This document shows, in pieces, positions 1 to 6,224 of a stretch of DNA of 23,968 nucleotides. The DNA lies in the IMG/VR virus record IMGVR_UViG_3300044642_000350, positions 1 through 23,968 of that record. One strand, written 5' to 3'. Made by a program: the position numbers and the translations under genes. The stretch's first letter is position 1. Every line of letters starts with the position of its first letter. The stretch is from a virus. Under the pieces are notes generated by a model that saw only the letters and a list, made by a program, of their open reading frames with translations, was not told where the DNA came from and searched no databases.

Positions 1-1
1 C

Positions 2-988
2 ATAGACACTGCAAATACCTTCTTTCGTGCCCGACATGTTGCTAGTTACAACAGCGATACATGGGAGAAGATCGGCATGGCACTACACTTGACACTTGCT
101 AGTGTTAATCAAGCAGTAAGACGCTATGGAATTGACCACGTTGTGTTTTGTTTAGAAGGCCGTAGCTTCCGCAAAGATATCTACGAGCCCTACAAAAAGA
201 ATCGCATTGTTGATGCCATGTCAGTTACTGAGGCTGAAAAAGAAGAAAACGATATGTTTTGGGATACGTATGAAAAATTCACTACGTACATCAGAGAGAA
301 AACTAACGTTAGCGTACTCAGGCATGAGCGGGCTGAGGCTGACGATTTGATTGCCCGCTTTATTCACTTACATCCAGATGACACGCATTATATTATTAGC
401 ACTGATTCCGATTATGTTCAGCTTATTACTGATAAAGTGTTCCAGTACAATGGAGTCACAAATGAACTTATCACACTTGACGGATACTTTAAGGATACAG
501 GCAAACCGATATTAGACAAGAAAACTAAAGAACCTAAACTGTTGGAAGATCCAGAATATTTGCTCTTTAAGAAAATTATTCGCGGTGACGCAGGTGACAA
601 CGTATTCACCGCATATCCTAGAGCACCCGAGAAAGGTAGTAAGAATCGTGTAGGTATTCGTGAGGCATTTGAGGATCGTGACAAGCAAGGCTTTAAATGG
701 AATAATTTCATGTTGCAACGTTGGGTAGACCACAATGGTGTAGAACAGGTTGTACGTGATTGTTATTTACGTAATAAAATATTGATTGACTTGAAATCAC
801 AACCCGATGAAATCAAACAATTAGTTGATGATGCTATTCGGAATGGTGTTCGCACTACAGTTACTCCTCAAGTAGGTGTTCATTTAATGAAATTTTGTGG
901 CAAATATGAACTTAATAAAATATCTGAAAATGCTGAGACTTATGCTAAGTGGCTTAATACCCCGTATAAAGGGTCGTTGCATGAGTAA
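2..988 (+). CDS. 5'-3' exonuclease / RNase H (FEN family), 5'-truncated by window
   Basis: The reading frame is open to the left edge, and the codons before the first ATG (position 77) read IDTANTFFRARHV, a typical N-terminal block of T4-like phage 5'-3' exonucleases, so the true start lies outside the window. Acidic metal-binding blocks are visible: AEADD followed by ISTDSDYVQL (about positions 340-425), then the RGDAGDN block (about 583-603) that introduces the helix-hairpin-helix region. The order matches T4 RNase H (rnh) and its cyanophage relatives. In the family this enzyme removes RNA primers and 5' flaps during lagging-strand replication, together with the phage ligase and polymerase; a ligase is encoded at 8742. 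The downstream gene overlaps its stop by 8 bases. The family call is firm; assignment as the direct rnh orthologue is inference. Confidence 0.88.
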   Translation: MDTANTFFRARHVASYNSDTWEKIGMALHLTLASVNQAVRRYGIDHVVFCLEGRSFRKDIYEPYKKNRIVDAMSVTEAEKEENDMFWDTYEKFTTYIREKTNVSVLRHERAEADDLIARFIHLHPDDTHYIISTDSDYVQLITDKVFQYNGVTNELITLDGYFKDTGKPILDKKTKEPKLLEDPEYLLFKKIIRGDAGDNVFTAYPRAPEKGSKNRVGIREAFEDRDKQGFKWNNFMLQRWVDHNGVEQVVRDCYLRNKILIDLKSQPDEIKQLVDDAIRNGVRTTVTPQVGVHLMKFCGKYELNKISENAETYAKWLNTPYKGSLHE

Positions 989-1211
989 TATACTAGAAAA
1001 ACAGTTGTATGCAGGTATCTTAGCAGTATTGAATGACAAAAATAGTTATTACAATAGTTCTGTAGGTCCTCATCATTCTAAGTTTGAAAAAAATGGTGAA
1101 CAGGCTGTTATGGATTTTATCAAACAGTTTGCTCCGCTAATGCTTAAAAAACAAAATGAAGATTTGGATGAACGTGCTAAGAAATTAATGTGGGAAGAGT
1201 TGAAAAAATAA
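981..1211 (+). CDS. small hypothetical phage protein (76 aa)
   Basis: Not recognised. The start at 981 (ATGAGTAA) overlaps the exonuclease stop, which is preferred over an in-frame ATG at 897 that would sit deep inside the exonuclease. The protein is charged and probably helical: the N-terminal half resembles an alpha-helical segment (ILEKQLYAGILAVLND) and the C-terminus is lysine/glutamate rich. It ends in TAATG, coupling it to the next gene. Translational coupling and position suggest it is co-expressed with the replication gene upstream; no function can be assigned. Confidence 0.7.
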   Translation: MSNILEKQLYAGILAVLNDKNSYYNSSVGPHHSKFEKNGEQAVMDFIKQFAPLMLKKQNEDLDERAKKLMWEELKK

Positions 1212-1399
1212 TGTCTGATAATCTTTCGTTGTATCAAAAAATTGTTGATTATTATTATGATAATATTCATTGGGAGTCTGAGTTGTCAATCAATGACTGG
1301 TTGACTAAGGATTATGGTGCATTTTATAATAGATATAGTAAAACATTTTCATTTGAGTCAGATGCAAAGAAGGCGTGGTTTTTGTTGAGGTGGGCATGA
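1211..1399 (+). CDS. small hypothetical phage protein (62 aa)
   Basis: Not recognised. It starts in a TAATG overlap with the preceding stop (the upstream in-frame alternative at 1190 lies inside the previous gene). The product is aromatic-rich, with many Tyr and Trp residues (for example IVDYYYDNIHW), and has no membrane segment or signal peptide. It ends ATGA-overlapped with the next gene at 1396, so it belongs to a translationally coupled chain running from the exonuclease to about 3030. Confidence 0.65.
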   Translation: MSDNLSLYQKIVDYYYDNIHWESELSINDWLTKDYGAFYNRYSKTFSFESDAKKAWFLLRWA

Positions 1400-1749
1400 A
1401 TAGACCTAACTTAGAACATGATTTAAAGAACTGTGATTGGATTATTGCTAAAGCAAAAGCTAATAAATCCTATGCACAAAACATCTATGCGGCATTATGT
1501 AATATGGAATGGCAAAAGCGTGAGATCTGGCCTATTCTTAAAGAAGAAACTTGGGGTTGCACTTGGCGTTACGCAGGTGGACTTGTAGCGGAACTTCTTG
1601 ATGAAGGTGATTACCTAGATTGGTACTGTTCTGGTATTAGAGATGAAAGCTCAGGATATGCACCTGAAGGTGTTGTCACTGACGAGATTGAAGAAGATTT
1701 TTTAAAACTTGGCTGGGTGCCAATTCCGTATGAAGATGATGGTATATAA
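1396..1749 (+). CDS. hypothetical acidic phage protein (117 aa)
   Basis: Not recognised. The start at 1396 overlaps the previous stop as ATGA. The sequence is soluble and acidic, with a central Trp/Gly-rich block (WGCTWRYAGGLVAELLDEGDYLDWYCSG) and an acidic C-terminus. An architecture of this kind is common among small phage proteins that are conserved only among relatives. It ends TAATG-overlapped with the following 50-aa gene, so it is part of the same coupled cluster. Confidence 0.7.
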   Translation: MNRPNLEHDLKNCDWIIAKAKANKSYAQNIYAALCNMEWQKREIWPILKEETWGCTWRYAGGLVAELLDEGDYLDWYCSGIRDESSGYAPEGVVTDEIEEDFLKLGWVPIPYEDDGI

Positions 1750-1901
1750 TGAAACTACTACACGATGATTATAATTTAGTTTATGTTTGGGTTGATGATA
1801 TGAACGAAGATATTGAACTAAGTCCACATTTTGATTATGAAGATGATGCTTTTCAATGGTTTGAACGAATGAAAAAAGAGGTAACAAAAAATGAACGATG
1901 A
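1749..1901 (+). CDS. very small acidic hypothetical protein (50 aa)
   Basis: Found by reading the gap between neighbours: ATG at 1749 overlaps the previous stop (TAATG), and the frame runs 50 codons to TGA at 1899, overlapping the next start (1891) by 11 bases. The product begins MKLLHDDYNLVYVWVDD and is acidic. The sequence shortly before the next start (AAAGAGG) may serve as the ribosome-binding site of the gene at 1891. Its perfect fit in the overlapping gene chain is the main argument that it is real. Confidence 0.6.
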   Translation: MKLLHDDYNLVYVWVDDMNEDIELSPHFDYEDDAFQWFERMKKEVTKNER

Positions 1902-2118
1902 TGAATACGAAAATTTTAAAAACTATACTTTGAACATCAAAGGTCTTGATTGTTTAGATGAAAAGATGCTCGGTATGCTTATTGACAGCTTAGTAGAGTT
2001 TTATATCGACAAGTATGGTATTGATTCATTGGCAGACAGTGAACCAGAAAAACCAGACTTCCAAGTTGAAAACTTGAATATCGCAAATGATTATTTGAAA
2101 AAATTTAAATTACAATGA
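1891..2118 (+). CDS. small acidic hypothetical protein (75 aa)
   Basis: Not recognised. It has a plausible Shine-Dalgarno (AAAGAGG) about 12 bases upstream of ATG 1891. The protein is acidic and predicted helical by eye, with no cysteine cluster or membrane segment. It ends in an ATGA overlap with the gene at 2115, continuing the coupled chain. Confidence 0.68.
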   Translation: MNDDEYENFKNYTLNIKGLDCLDEKMLGMLIDSLVEFYIDKYGIDSLADSEPEKPDFQVENLNIANDYLKKFKLQ

Positions 2119-2597
2119 GTGAAAAAGAAATCTTTTATAAAAAAGTAGGTCGTAGATACGTACCCGTGCGTGAATATGATGATAAACTTATGGATGCGTT
2201 TCCTAAGGGCGCACATCTTGTAATATGCTATCCCGGTGGACAAAGCACAAGGTATAATGTAGATCCAGCATACGCTCCTATGATTGCGGCTGGGCGTGTT
2301 GCAGAAGATAAGATTAGTGAGGCAATTAGAAAAGCAACTGACTTGCGTCCTGCTAAGAAAGAAAGAAAATTAACAGAAGAACAACTACGTTGCTGGAAAG
2401 CATTGAGCAAAGCGTTCGGAGAAGAGAATCATGCATTAGAATGGCCTAGTGCAAGAGAGGCTTGTGAAGAAGCAGTTAAAGCAATGAGTGTTGAGGCAGA
2501 AAAATTATTATCTGTCCCATCAGTAAGAAAAGCCTACGAACATTTCTTGTTAGTAGCAAAATTAACCAAGGATAAAAATGATGAACCTAATCGCTAA
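2115..2597 (+). CDS. hypothetical phage protein (160 aa)
   Basis: Not recognised. The N-terminal part (KKVGRRYVPVREYDDKLMDAFP, then a PGGQSTRYNVDP turn-rich block) looks like a small beta-rich domain. It is followed by a basic linker (about residues 78-90) and a helical C-terminal half rich in Ala, Glu and Lys. It starts in an ATGA overlap and its 3' end overlaps the next gene by about 20 bases. The two-part organisation with a basic linker could suit nucleic-acid association, but no known motif is visible. Confidence 0.72.
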   Translation: MSEKEIFYKKVGRRYVPVREYDDKLMDAFPKGAHLVICYPGGQSTRYNVDPAYAPMIAAGRVAEDKISEAIRKATDLRPAKKERKLTEEQLRCWKALSKAFGEENHALEWPSAREACEEAVKAMSVEAEKLLSVPSVRKAYEHFLLVAKLTKDKNDEPNR

Positions 2598-3030
2598 ACC
2601 AATTGTAAAGAACCAATACTGGGTAGTCACTGACGGTGACAAAAAAGTAGGTAACGTAATTCAAGAAGGTACTGAGTATAAGGTAAAAATTGACAATAAA
2701 ATTGAAAGTTATACTAGTACTAAACAAATTGAAAAGAAAAAACGTATTCAATTTGAAACTATAAAACCTAGCAAAGTTAAAGAGCAAATGCCATCATTTG
2801 CAGTATACCCAACTACTTCAAATCGAATTTACAATAGTTATTATGATGTAAAGCGTAAACTGCATATCTATACAAAAACTCCAAAAAGTAAATGCTATCA
2901 TGTTGCGGGATGGTTCGCAATCAAACAAAACGATGGTTTTGTGAATATCTTTTGCCCCAAATACATCTTTGTACAACGTTACGAATATCGCGGACCATTT
3001 AAGACTGAAAACGATATTACTTTAGACTAA
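2578..3030 (+). CDS. hypothetical phage protein (150 aa)
   Basis: Not recognised. Two consecutive ATGs (2578, 2581) are possible starts; both lie inside the 3' end of the preceding gene. The product is basic and rich in beta-prone residues. An N-terminal stretch (QYWVVTDGDKKVGNVIQEG) resembles a short SH3-like or beta-barrel fold. The C-terminal half carries Tyr-rich segments and two Cys residues. It is the last member of the coupled chain that starts at the exonuclease; a late-promoter-like box follows directly. Confidence 0.72.
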   Translation: MMNLIAKPIVKNQYWVVTDGDKKVGNVIQEGTEYKVKIDNKIESYTSTKQIEKKKRIQFETIKPSKVKEQMPSFAVYPTTSNRIYNSYYDVKRKLHIYTKTPKSKCYHVAGWFAIKQNDGFVNIFCPKYIFVQRYEYRGPFKTENDITLD

Positions 3031-3033
3031 ATA
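3026..3033 (+). promoter_or_regulatory. possible T4-like late promoter box (ACTAAATA)
   Basis: The core TAAATA, shared with seven other sites in the window, overlaps the stop of the previous gene and lies 4 bases before ATG 3038. T4 late promoters (TATAAATA) initiate about 5-7 bases downstream of the box, so the transcript would start at or next to the ATG. The first two bases depart from the T4 consensus, so this is one of the weaker matches. Confidence 0.4.
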
Positions 3034-3037
3034 CTAT

Positions 3038-3226
3038 ATGAGCCAAATTAAAAAGTTTATTGATAGAGTTGCTAATGCAGAAGGACGTCAGATGCGTGAA
3101 TTTCTAATGCCTATATCTGACGCCAAAGAACTACGTGACGAGATTATGAAACTAGTTTTAGACAAGAAAGACCAGACAAATAGCACAGAACCTATTCAAG
3201 TTGTTATGAGTGGTGGTAAATGGTAA
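3038..3226 (+). CDS. small hypothetical protein, probably leaderless (62 aa)
   Basis: Not recognised. The N-terminus (SQIKKFIDRVANAEGRQMREFLMPI) is helical and amphipathic, and the remainder is charged. No Shine-Dalgarno sequence precedes ATG 3038; instead the late-promoter-like box ends 4 bases before it. This suggests expression from a leaderless late mRNA. Helical proteins of this size that follow late promoters are often virion-associated or assembly proteins, but that is only an inference here. Confidence 0.65.
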   Translation: MSQIKKFIDRVANAEGRQMREFLMPISDAKELRDEIMKLVLDKKDQTNSTEPIQVVMSGGKW

Positions 3227-3230
3227 ACTA

Positions 3231-3524
3231 ATGAGTAGAACACAAGCCAAAGTTATTATAGAACTTGTTGATAAAAAAACATACAAATGCGACCAAATTG
3301 TAGAGGCTGCTGGTATATGGGCTGTGTTTTATGACGGACAACCAATCAATCTAAAAAGTCAACATTACCTTGACAGTAACATAGTTCCTAAATATAAAAA
3401 GACCAGTTTTAGTAATCCTGGCCATGCTAGAAACTTATGCCGCAAATTAAACACACAATTTAAGACAGATAAATTTTCAGTAGTGTTTATGAATAATGGT
3501 ACAAAAGTGTACCCGGATGAATAA
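3231..3524 (+). CDS. hypothetical phage protein (97 aa)
   Basis: Not recognised. The ATG at 3231, four bases after the previous stop, is preferred to an upstream in-frame GTG at 3210. The protein is basic and mixed alpha/beta (KVIIELVDKKTYKCDQIVEAAGIWAVFYDGQPINL), lacking signals for export. Its 3' end overlaps the next gene by 8 bases (ATGAATAA), so the two are translationally coupled. Confidence 0.68.
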   Translation: MSRTQAKVIIELVDKKTYKCDQIVEAAGIWAVFYDGQPINLKSQHYLDSNIVPKYKKTSFSNPGHARNLCRKLNTQFKTDKFSVVFMNNGTKVYPDE

Positions 3525-3924
3525 ATTAAAAGTCGTGATAACCGAAGCAGTATGTAAGCAATTGCCATTTATTACGACTTCGGAAAATTGGAACTTTGAC
3601 GATGCTATTAAAAGATGGTGGGTTACAGGAGCCAGTAGTGAAGTATTACGATTAACTGATACAGGAGACATGTGTTTCCAACTAGCAGAAATAGAATGTT
3701 ATAAATATGACTTCATGCCTAAAATGCCGGTACAAGGTAGTTACTATAATTACATGTCAACATTAGGTAAAAAAATCAAATGTCCTTATTACTTAGGGGT
3801 AAATAAAATTGACGATGAAAGAAAAAAACCATATATAAAATTATATGATAGTAAAATTGCTATGATGGTAAGTTTGTATGGTGACATAGATAGTTATTTA
3901 AAATCAGTAAAGGTAAAAAAATGA
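3517..3924 (+). CDS. hypothetical phage protein (135 aa)
   Basis: Not recognised. The start at 3517 overlaps the previous stop; an in-frame ATG at 3496 lies further inside the upstream gene and is less likely. The product is basic with several Trp and Cys residues and an aromatic central part. It ends ATGA-overlapped with the 57-aa gene at 3921. Confidence 0.68.
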   Translation: MNKLKVVITEAVCKQLPFITTSENWNFDDAIKRWWVTGASSEVLRLTDTGDMCFQLAEIECYKYDFMPKMPVQGSYYNYMSTLGKKIKCPYYLGVNKIDDERKKPYIKLYDSKIAMMVSLYGDIDSYLKSVKVKK

Positions 3925-4094
3925 CAGAAGAAAAGAAAAGTAATAACCCATTTATCAATATGGCCAATGATGCTAAAAAAGCAAACAACATCACAAAGCA
4001 ATATGGTAAAGCACCTAAACAACAGGGTCCAAAACCTAATACAAAAGGTTTTGGTGGTGCAAGCGTAGTAAGACGAACAGGCCGGGGCGGCTGA
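3921..4094 (+). CDS. small basic Gly/Lys/Asn-rich phage protein (57 aa)
   Basis: Found by reading the gap: ATG at 3921 overlaps the upstream stop as ATGA and the frame runs to TGA at 4092-4094. The protein is polar and low in complexity, starting MTEEKKSNNPFINMANDAKK and ending in a Gly/Arg-rich tail (VVRRTGRGG). The tail could bind nucleic acid or lie disordered in the virion. Its stop codon forms part of the GATAAATA late-promoter-like box. Confidence 0.62.
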   Translation: MTEEKKSNNPFINMANDAKKANNITKQYGKAPKQQGPKPNTKGFGGASVVRRTGRGG

Positions 4095-4100
4095 TAAATA
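4093..4100 (+). promoter_or_regulatory. T4-like late promoter box (GATAAATA)
   Basis: Seven of eight bases match T4 TATAAATA. It overlaps the preceding stop codon. Unlike the leaderless cases, a Shine-Dalgarno (AAAAGGA) and 16 bases separate it from ATG 4117. Confidence 0.5.
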
Positions 4101-4116
4101 ATTAAAAGGAAACATC

Positions 4117-4302
4117 ATGAAAAAACTAGCATATATTCTACTAACTTCATTTGCATTAATTTTCACAAGTTATGCGGCTGAACCAATCAAGTCACCAAAT
4201 GGCATGAAACTTGCTAAGAAGAAAGACCATAGCAAGGACAAGAAGGCTAAAAAACCAGAAAAATCAGCTAAAAAAGAACAAAAAGAACAGAAATCAAAGT
4301 AA
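4117..4302 (+). CDS. exported lysine-rich small protein (61 aa)
   Basis: The first 20 residues form a clear Sec signal peptide: positive KK, hydrophobic core (LAYILLTSFALIF), and a TSYA/A cleavage site. The mature peptide of about 40 residues is almost entirely Lys with Glu, Ser and Ala, and would be a very basic periplasmic or envelope peptide. A late-promoter box and a good Shine-Dalgarno precede it. It is likely made late in infection. A polycationic periplasmic peptide could bind lipopolysaccharide, peptidoglycan or DNA; no family is recognised. Confidence 0.72.
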   Translation: MKKLAYILLTSFALIFTSYAAEPIKSPNGMKLAKKKDHSKDKKAKKPEKSAKKEQKEQKSK

Positions 4303-4304
4303 CT

Positions 4305-4312
4305 GATAAATA
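4305..4312 (+). promoter_or_regulatory. T4-like late promoter box (GATAAATA)
   Basis: An identical octamer to the one at 4093, 212 bases upstream. It directs a leader of roughly 55-60 bases to the gene at 4374. The leader carries a hairpin (4323-4347) and a strong Shine-Dalgarno (TAGGAGAA). Confidence 0.5.
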
Positions 4313-4322
4313 AATTAGCAGT

Positions 4323-4347
4323 TTCGGGGTCTGTCACAAAACCCGAA
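4323..4347 (+). promoter_or_regulatory. hairpin in the 5' leader of the gene at 4374
   Basis: TTCGGGGT (4323-4330) pairs with ACCCGAA (4341-4347) with one bulged G; the loop is CTGTCACAAA. No T-run follows, so it is not an obvious terminator. It would lie near the 5' end of the late transcript and could stabilise the mRNA or control translation. A hairpin with the same arms (TCGGGT/ACCCGA) lies between dnaK and hsp20 at 21062. Confidence 0.45.
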
Positions 4348-4373
4348 TTTAAACACACACATAGGAGAATAAA

Positions 4374-4649
4374 ATGTTTAATACAATCACACATACTGCC
4401 ATCGATGCAGTTCAAACAGGTAAAAAGCAAATCGTTAGCTCAGTCGTAAAACACGAAACTCTTGCTAACACAATCAACAAATTTGTAGATGCAGAAACAG
4501 CATACACCAAAGCATTGTTTGACAACACTGTCAATACAGTCACTGGTTTCTATTCTTTGTTGACTAGTAAAGATTTTGCTAAAGAAGTTACTGAAACTTT
4601 TGTTCCTTCTTTTACAAGCACAAAAGCCGCAAGCAAAAAAACTAATTAA
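4374..4649 (+). CDS. phasin-like small helical protein (91 aa)
   Basis: The product is helical, Thr/Ala/Lys rich, and starts MFNTITHTAIDAVQTGKKQ. The central pattern (FVDAETAYTKALFDNTVNTVTGFYSLL) recalls the amphipathic helices of phasins, the proteins that coat polyhydroxyalkanoate granules in many proteobacteria. The similarity is one of pattern only. It follows a late-type promoter, a leader hairpin and a strong Shine-Dalgarno (TAGGAGAA), so high expression is expected. Alternatives are a small virion or DNA-associated structural protein. Confidence 0.6.
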   Translation: MFNTITHTAIDAVQTGKKQIVSSVVKHETLANTINKFVDAETAYTKALFDNTVNTVTGFYSLLTSKDFAKEVTETFVPSFTSTKAASKKTN

Positions 4650-4652
4650 TTT

Positions 4653-4808
4653 ATGTGGATCCTCAAACAAATTGAGAAATGCTTTAGTAAATTTAGTAAC
4701 AGTTATTCAAGCAGACTAGAAGAATACATCGTCAGTCGCAATCCACAGAGCGAGGCTGACGTTGAACGTCTTACTATTGAATTTCACCGACGAATGTCCT
4801 ACTATTAG
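4653..4808 (+). CDS. small hypothetical protein (51 aa)
   Basis: Found by reading the gap between 4649 and 4829. The frame runs from ATG 4653 to TAG 4806-4808. The C-terminal half (RLEEYIVSRNPQSEADVERL) is a charged helix resembling short helical peptides that occur in many phage and proteobacterial genomes. No good Shine-Dalgarno is visible, but it starts three bases after the previous stop, so reinitiation is possible. Confidence 0.52.
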   Translation: MWILKQIEKCFSKFSNSYSSRLEEYIVSRNPQSEADVERLTIEFHRRMSYY

Positions 4809-4814
4809 TATCCA

Positions 4815-4822
4815 AATAAATA
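4815..4822 (+). promoter_or_regulatory. T4-like late promoter box (AATAAATA), leaderless configuration
   Basis: Seven of eight bases match T4 TATAAATA. Only 6 bases separate it from ATG 4829 and no ribosome-binding site is present, so the predicted transcription start coincides with the start codon. Confidence 0.55.
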
Positions 4823-4828
4823 CTAATT

Positions 4829-5410
4829 ATGACATTAGTTTATATCCACGGTGCAAGTGCTACTGGTGAAAGTTTTAATCATATTCGTGAACATTTAGGT
4901 GGTAACGACATTGTAGTTAATTACGACAGTAGGAACGGTTTTGAAAACAATCTAAAAACTATGACTGAACAATTAGCATCAGTTAATAAAATGTTTTTTA
5001 TTGGTCATAGTTTGGGTGGAATATATGCTATTCACTTAGCCAATTCATTACCCAAGCAAACACTTGGTGCAGTAACACTTAGCACTCCTTACGGTGGGGC
5101 TGAGGTTGCTGATTATGCTAAGTATTTTCTACCATTCAGCAGATTGATGAAAGATATTGGACCAAGTAGTTGGGCAATGAAACGGGCAAATCGAATTAAG
5201 ATACAGCATCCATGGACTAATGTAGTAACTGTAAAAGGACAAAGTCCTTTTATGGTTCAGCCTAATGATGGGGTAGTAACTATTGCAAGTCAAAAACACC
5301 ATGATGATATGGAATTGATTGAAATAGATTACAATCATTATGAGGTGGTTCTTAGTGAAAAAGTCATTAATATTATTAAAGACCGAATTAAAAAGATCCA
5401 AAATAATTGA
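4829..5410 (+). CDS. alpha/beta hydrolase (esterase/lipase-like)
   Basis: A compact 193-aa alpha/beta hydrolase. Residues 3-8 (LVYIHG) form the first strand and oxyanion loop. The nucleophile elbow is GHSLGG with Ser61; the acid is probably Asp147 (in PNDGVV) and the base His170 (in YNHYEVV), so the triad is complete and correctly ordered. No signal peptide is present, so it acts in the cytoplasm or leaves on lysis. The family includes lipases, esterases and acyltransferases; substrate cannot be predicted. It starts directly after a late-promoter box without a Shine-Dalgarno, which implies late expression. A role in releasing lipids or remodelling membrane at lysis is plausible but is inference. 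Confidence 0.82.
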   Translation: MTLVYIHGASATGESFNHIREHLGGNDIVVNYDSRNGFENNLKTMTEQLASVNKMFFIGHSLGGIYAIHLANSLPKQTLGAVTLSTPYGGAEVADYAKYFLPFSRLMKDIGPSSWAMKRANRIKIQHPWTNVVTVKGQSPFMVQPNDGVVTIASQKHHDDMELIEIDYNHYEVVLSEKVINIIKDRIKKIQNN

Positions 5411-5435
5411 TAGTGTATCATAACAATGATATACT
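5407..5435 (+). promoter_or_regulatory. sigma70 promoter (TTGATA-17-TATACT)
   Basis: The -35 TTGATA (5407-5412) and -10 TATACT (5430-5435) are separated by exactly 17 bases. The spacer and -10 form a 9-bp inverted repeat: GTGTATCAT (5413-5421) and ATGATATAC (5426-5434), with one wobble position. It drives the gene at 5486. The -35 overlaps the end of the hydrolase gene. Confidence 0.65.
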
Positions 5436-5441
5436 TCAATC

Positions 5442-5458
5442 GTGTTCACGGTGAACAC
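5442..5458 (+). promoter_or_regulatory. 17-bp perfect palindrome at the transcription start (operator-like)
   Basis: GTGTTCAC-G-GTGAACAC is a perfect palindrome around a central G, starting 6 bases after the -10 box. That is the usual place for an operator blocking RNA polymerase. As RNA it could instead form a 7-bp hairpin with a CGG triloop at the mRNA 5' end. No repressor gene is recognised in the window. Confidence 0.55.
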
Positions 5459-5485
5459 AACAGACATACACACAAGGAGAAAATT

Positions 5486-5755
5486 ATGTCAGATTTTACA
5501 CCAAAACTTCCAGAAGTTAAGTTTAACAAAAATGGTTACGAGATTCGCAGTGACGTTCTAGCAATGGCTAAGGATATTGTCATGCAAGACTATAACCTTA
5601 AGGTTGCGGGTTGGCAATTGACTACCCAAAAGGATGAAAAGACCGGACAACTTGTTAGCACCGTAGCAATGCCCGAGTTTCCCGGAATGGAAAAGATTTT
5701 AGAAGCCGCTGAAAAGATGTACGGTTTTGTTAATCAAAGCACTACTAAAAAGTAA
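5486..5755 (+). CDS. small conserved phage protein (89 aa)
   Basis: Start 5486 follows a strong Shine-Dalgarno (AAGGAGAA); an in-frame ATG at 5426 lies before the predicted transcription start and is rejected. The protein begins MSDFTPKLPEVKFNKNGYEI and has the central segment VLAMAKDIVMQDY, then a GWQL..KDEKTGQLVSTVAMPEFPG block. From memory this resembles a short protein conserved among T4-like marine phages, of unknown role. Expression comes from its own sigma70 promoter with an operator-like palindrome, and it is followed by an intrinsic terminator, so it forms an independent monocistronic unit. Confidence 0.75.
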   Translation: MSDFTPKLPEVKFNKNGYEIRSDVLAMAKDIVMQDYNLKVAGWQLTTQKDEKTGQLVSTVAMPEFPGMEKILEAAEKMYGFVNQSTTKK

Positions 5756-5769
5756 TACTTTTAGTTCTC

Positions 5770-5800
5770 AAAAAGGCTCCGCTAGTCGGGGCTTTTTTTT
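5770..5800 (+). terminator. intrinsic terminator
   Basis: GCTCCG (5776-5781), loop CTAGT, CGGGGC (5787-5792), then eight T residues (5793-5800). An A-run upstream extends the stem with the T-run. This is the only canonical intrinsic terminator seen in the window. It isolates the gene at 5486 from the promoter-rich block that follows. Confidence 0.85.
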
Positions 5801-5809
5801 GCCCAAAAT

Positions 5810-5838
5810 TTGACAATAAATGGATACTCTGCTATACT
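5810..5838 (+). promoter_or_regulatory. sigma70 promoter (TTGACA-17-TATACT)
   Basis: Consensus -35 TTGACA (5810-5815), 17-base spacer, -10 TATACT (5833-5838). The TTGACAATAAAT left half is shared with the next three promoters. The leader (ATTGATTAATTAAAGGAGC) is nearly identical to that of the promoter at 6166. Confidence 0.85.
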
Positions 5839-5868
5839 ACGTGTATTGATTAATTAAAGGAGCTTGCA

Positions 5869-6141
5869 ATGACCCAAGTTTATGATGCACTGACAGACAA
5901 ACAAAAACGTGAAATTCGCATGTATGGCGTTACCGAAGCCGAGATGAAAGAGGCTGTAGAACAAAGTATTACTTTTCGTCATAGTGGTCCTGCTATGATG
6001 GCAGCTAGTCTGATGAGTGATTGTCAGGAAATGATTGCTTACGACAACGGTGGTTCTTACGATTTCATGGTTATCGAAGATGTTCGCCAAGCACTGAATC
6101 GTGCTAAGTGGATCCTCTTTGAGTACTGTGACCAAAAGTAA
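5869..6141 (+). CDS. small hypothetical phage protein (90 aa)
   Basis: Not recognised. It has a strong Shine-Dalgarno (AAAGGAG) 8 bases before ATG 5869 and its own promoter. The product is soluble, acidic and Met-rich, with an N-terminal helical part (DALTDKQKREIRMYGVTEAE) that looks like a short interaction motif. High promoter strength and small size fit an early host-takeover protein, but that is inference. Confidence 0.75.
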   Translation: MTQVYDALTDKQKREIRMYGVTEAEMKEAVEQSITFRHSGPAMMAASLMSDCQEMIAYDNGGSYDFMVIEDVRQALNRAKWILFEYCDQK

Positions 6142-6165
6142 TACTTTATGTTACATACCCAAAAT

Positions 6166-6194
6166 TTGACAATAAATCGTTTTGGGTATATAAT
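6166..6194 (+). promoter_or_regulatory. sigma70 promoter (TTGACA-17-TATAAT)
   Basis: Perfect consensus -35 (6166-6171) and -10 (6189-6194) at 17-base spacing, with TTTGGGTA before the -10 box. It drives the gene at 6225. Confidence 0.9.
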
Positions 6195-6224
6195 ACTTGT
6201 ATTGATTGATTAAAGGAGCTAGTT

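Noticed and set aside
5426-5485. Upstream in-frame extension of the gene at 5486
   Set aside because: The ATG at 5426 lies before the predicted transcription start and crosses the palindrome; a strong Shine-Dalgarno precedes 5486.
5816-5822. AATAAAT in the spacers of the early promoters as late-promoter boxes
   Set aside because: The motif is part of the shared TTGACAATAAAT block and lies between a consensus -35 and -10; sigma70 use explains it better.
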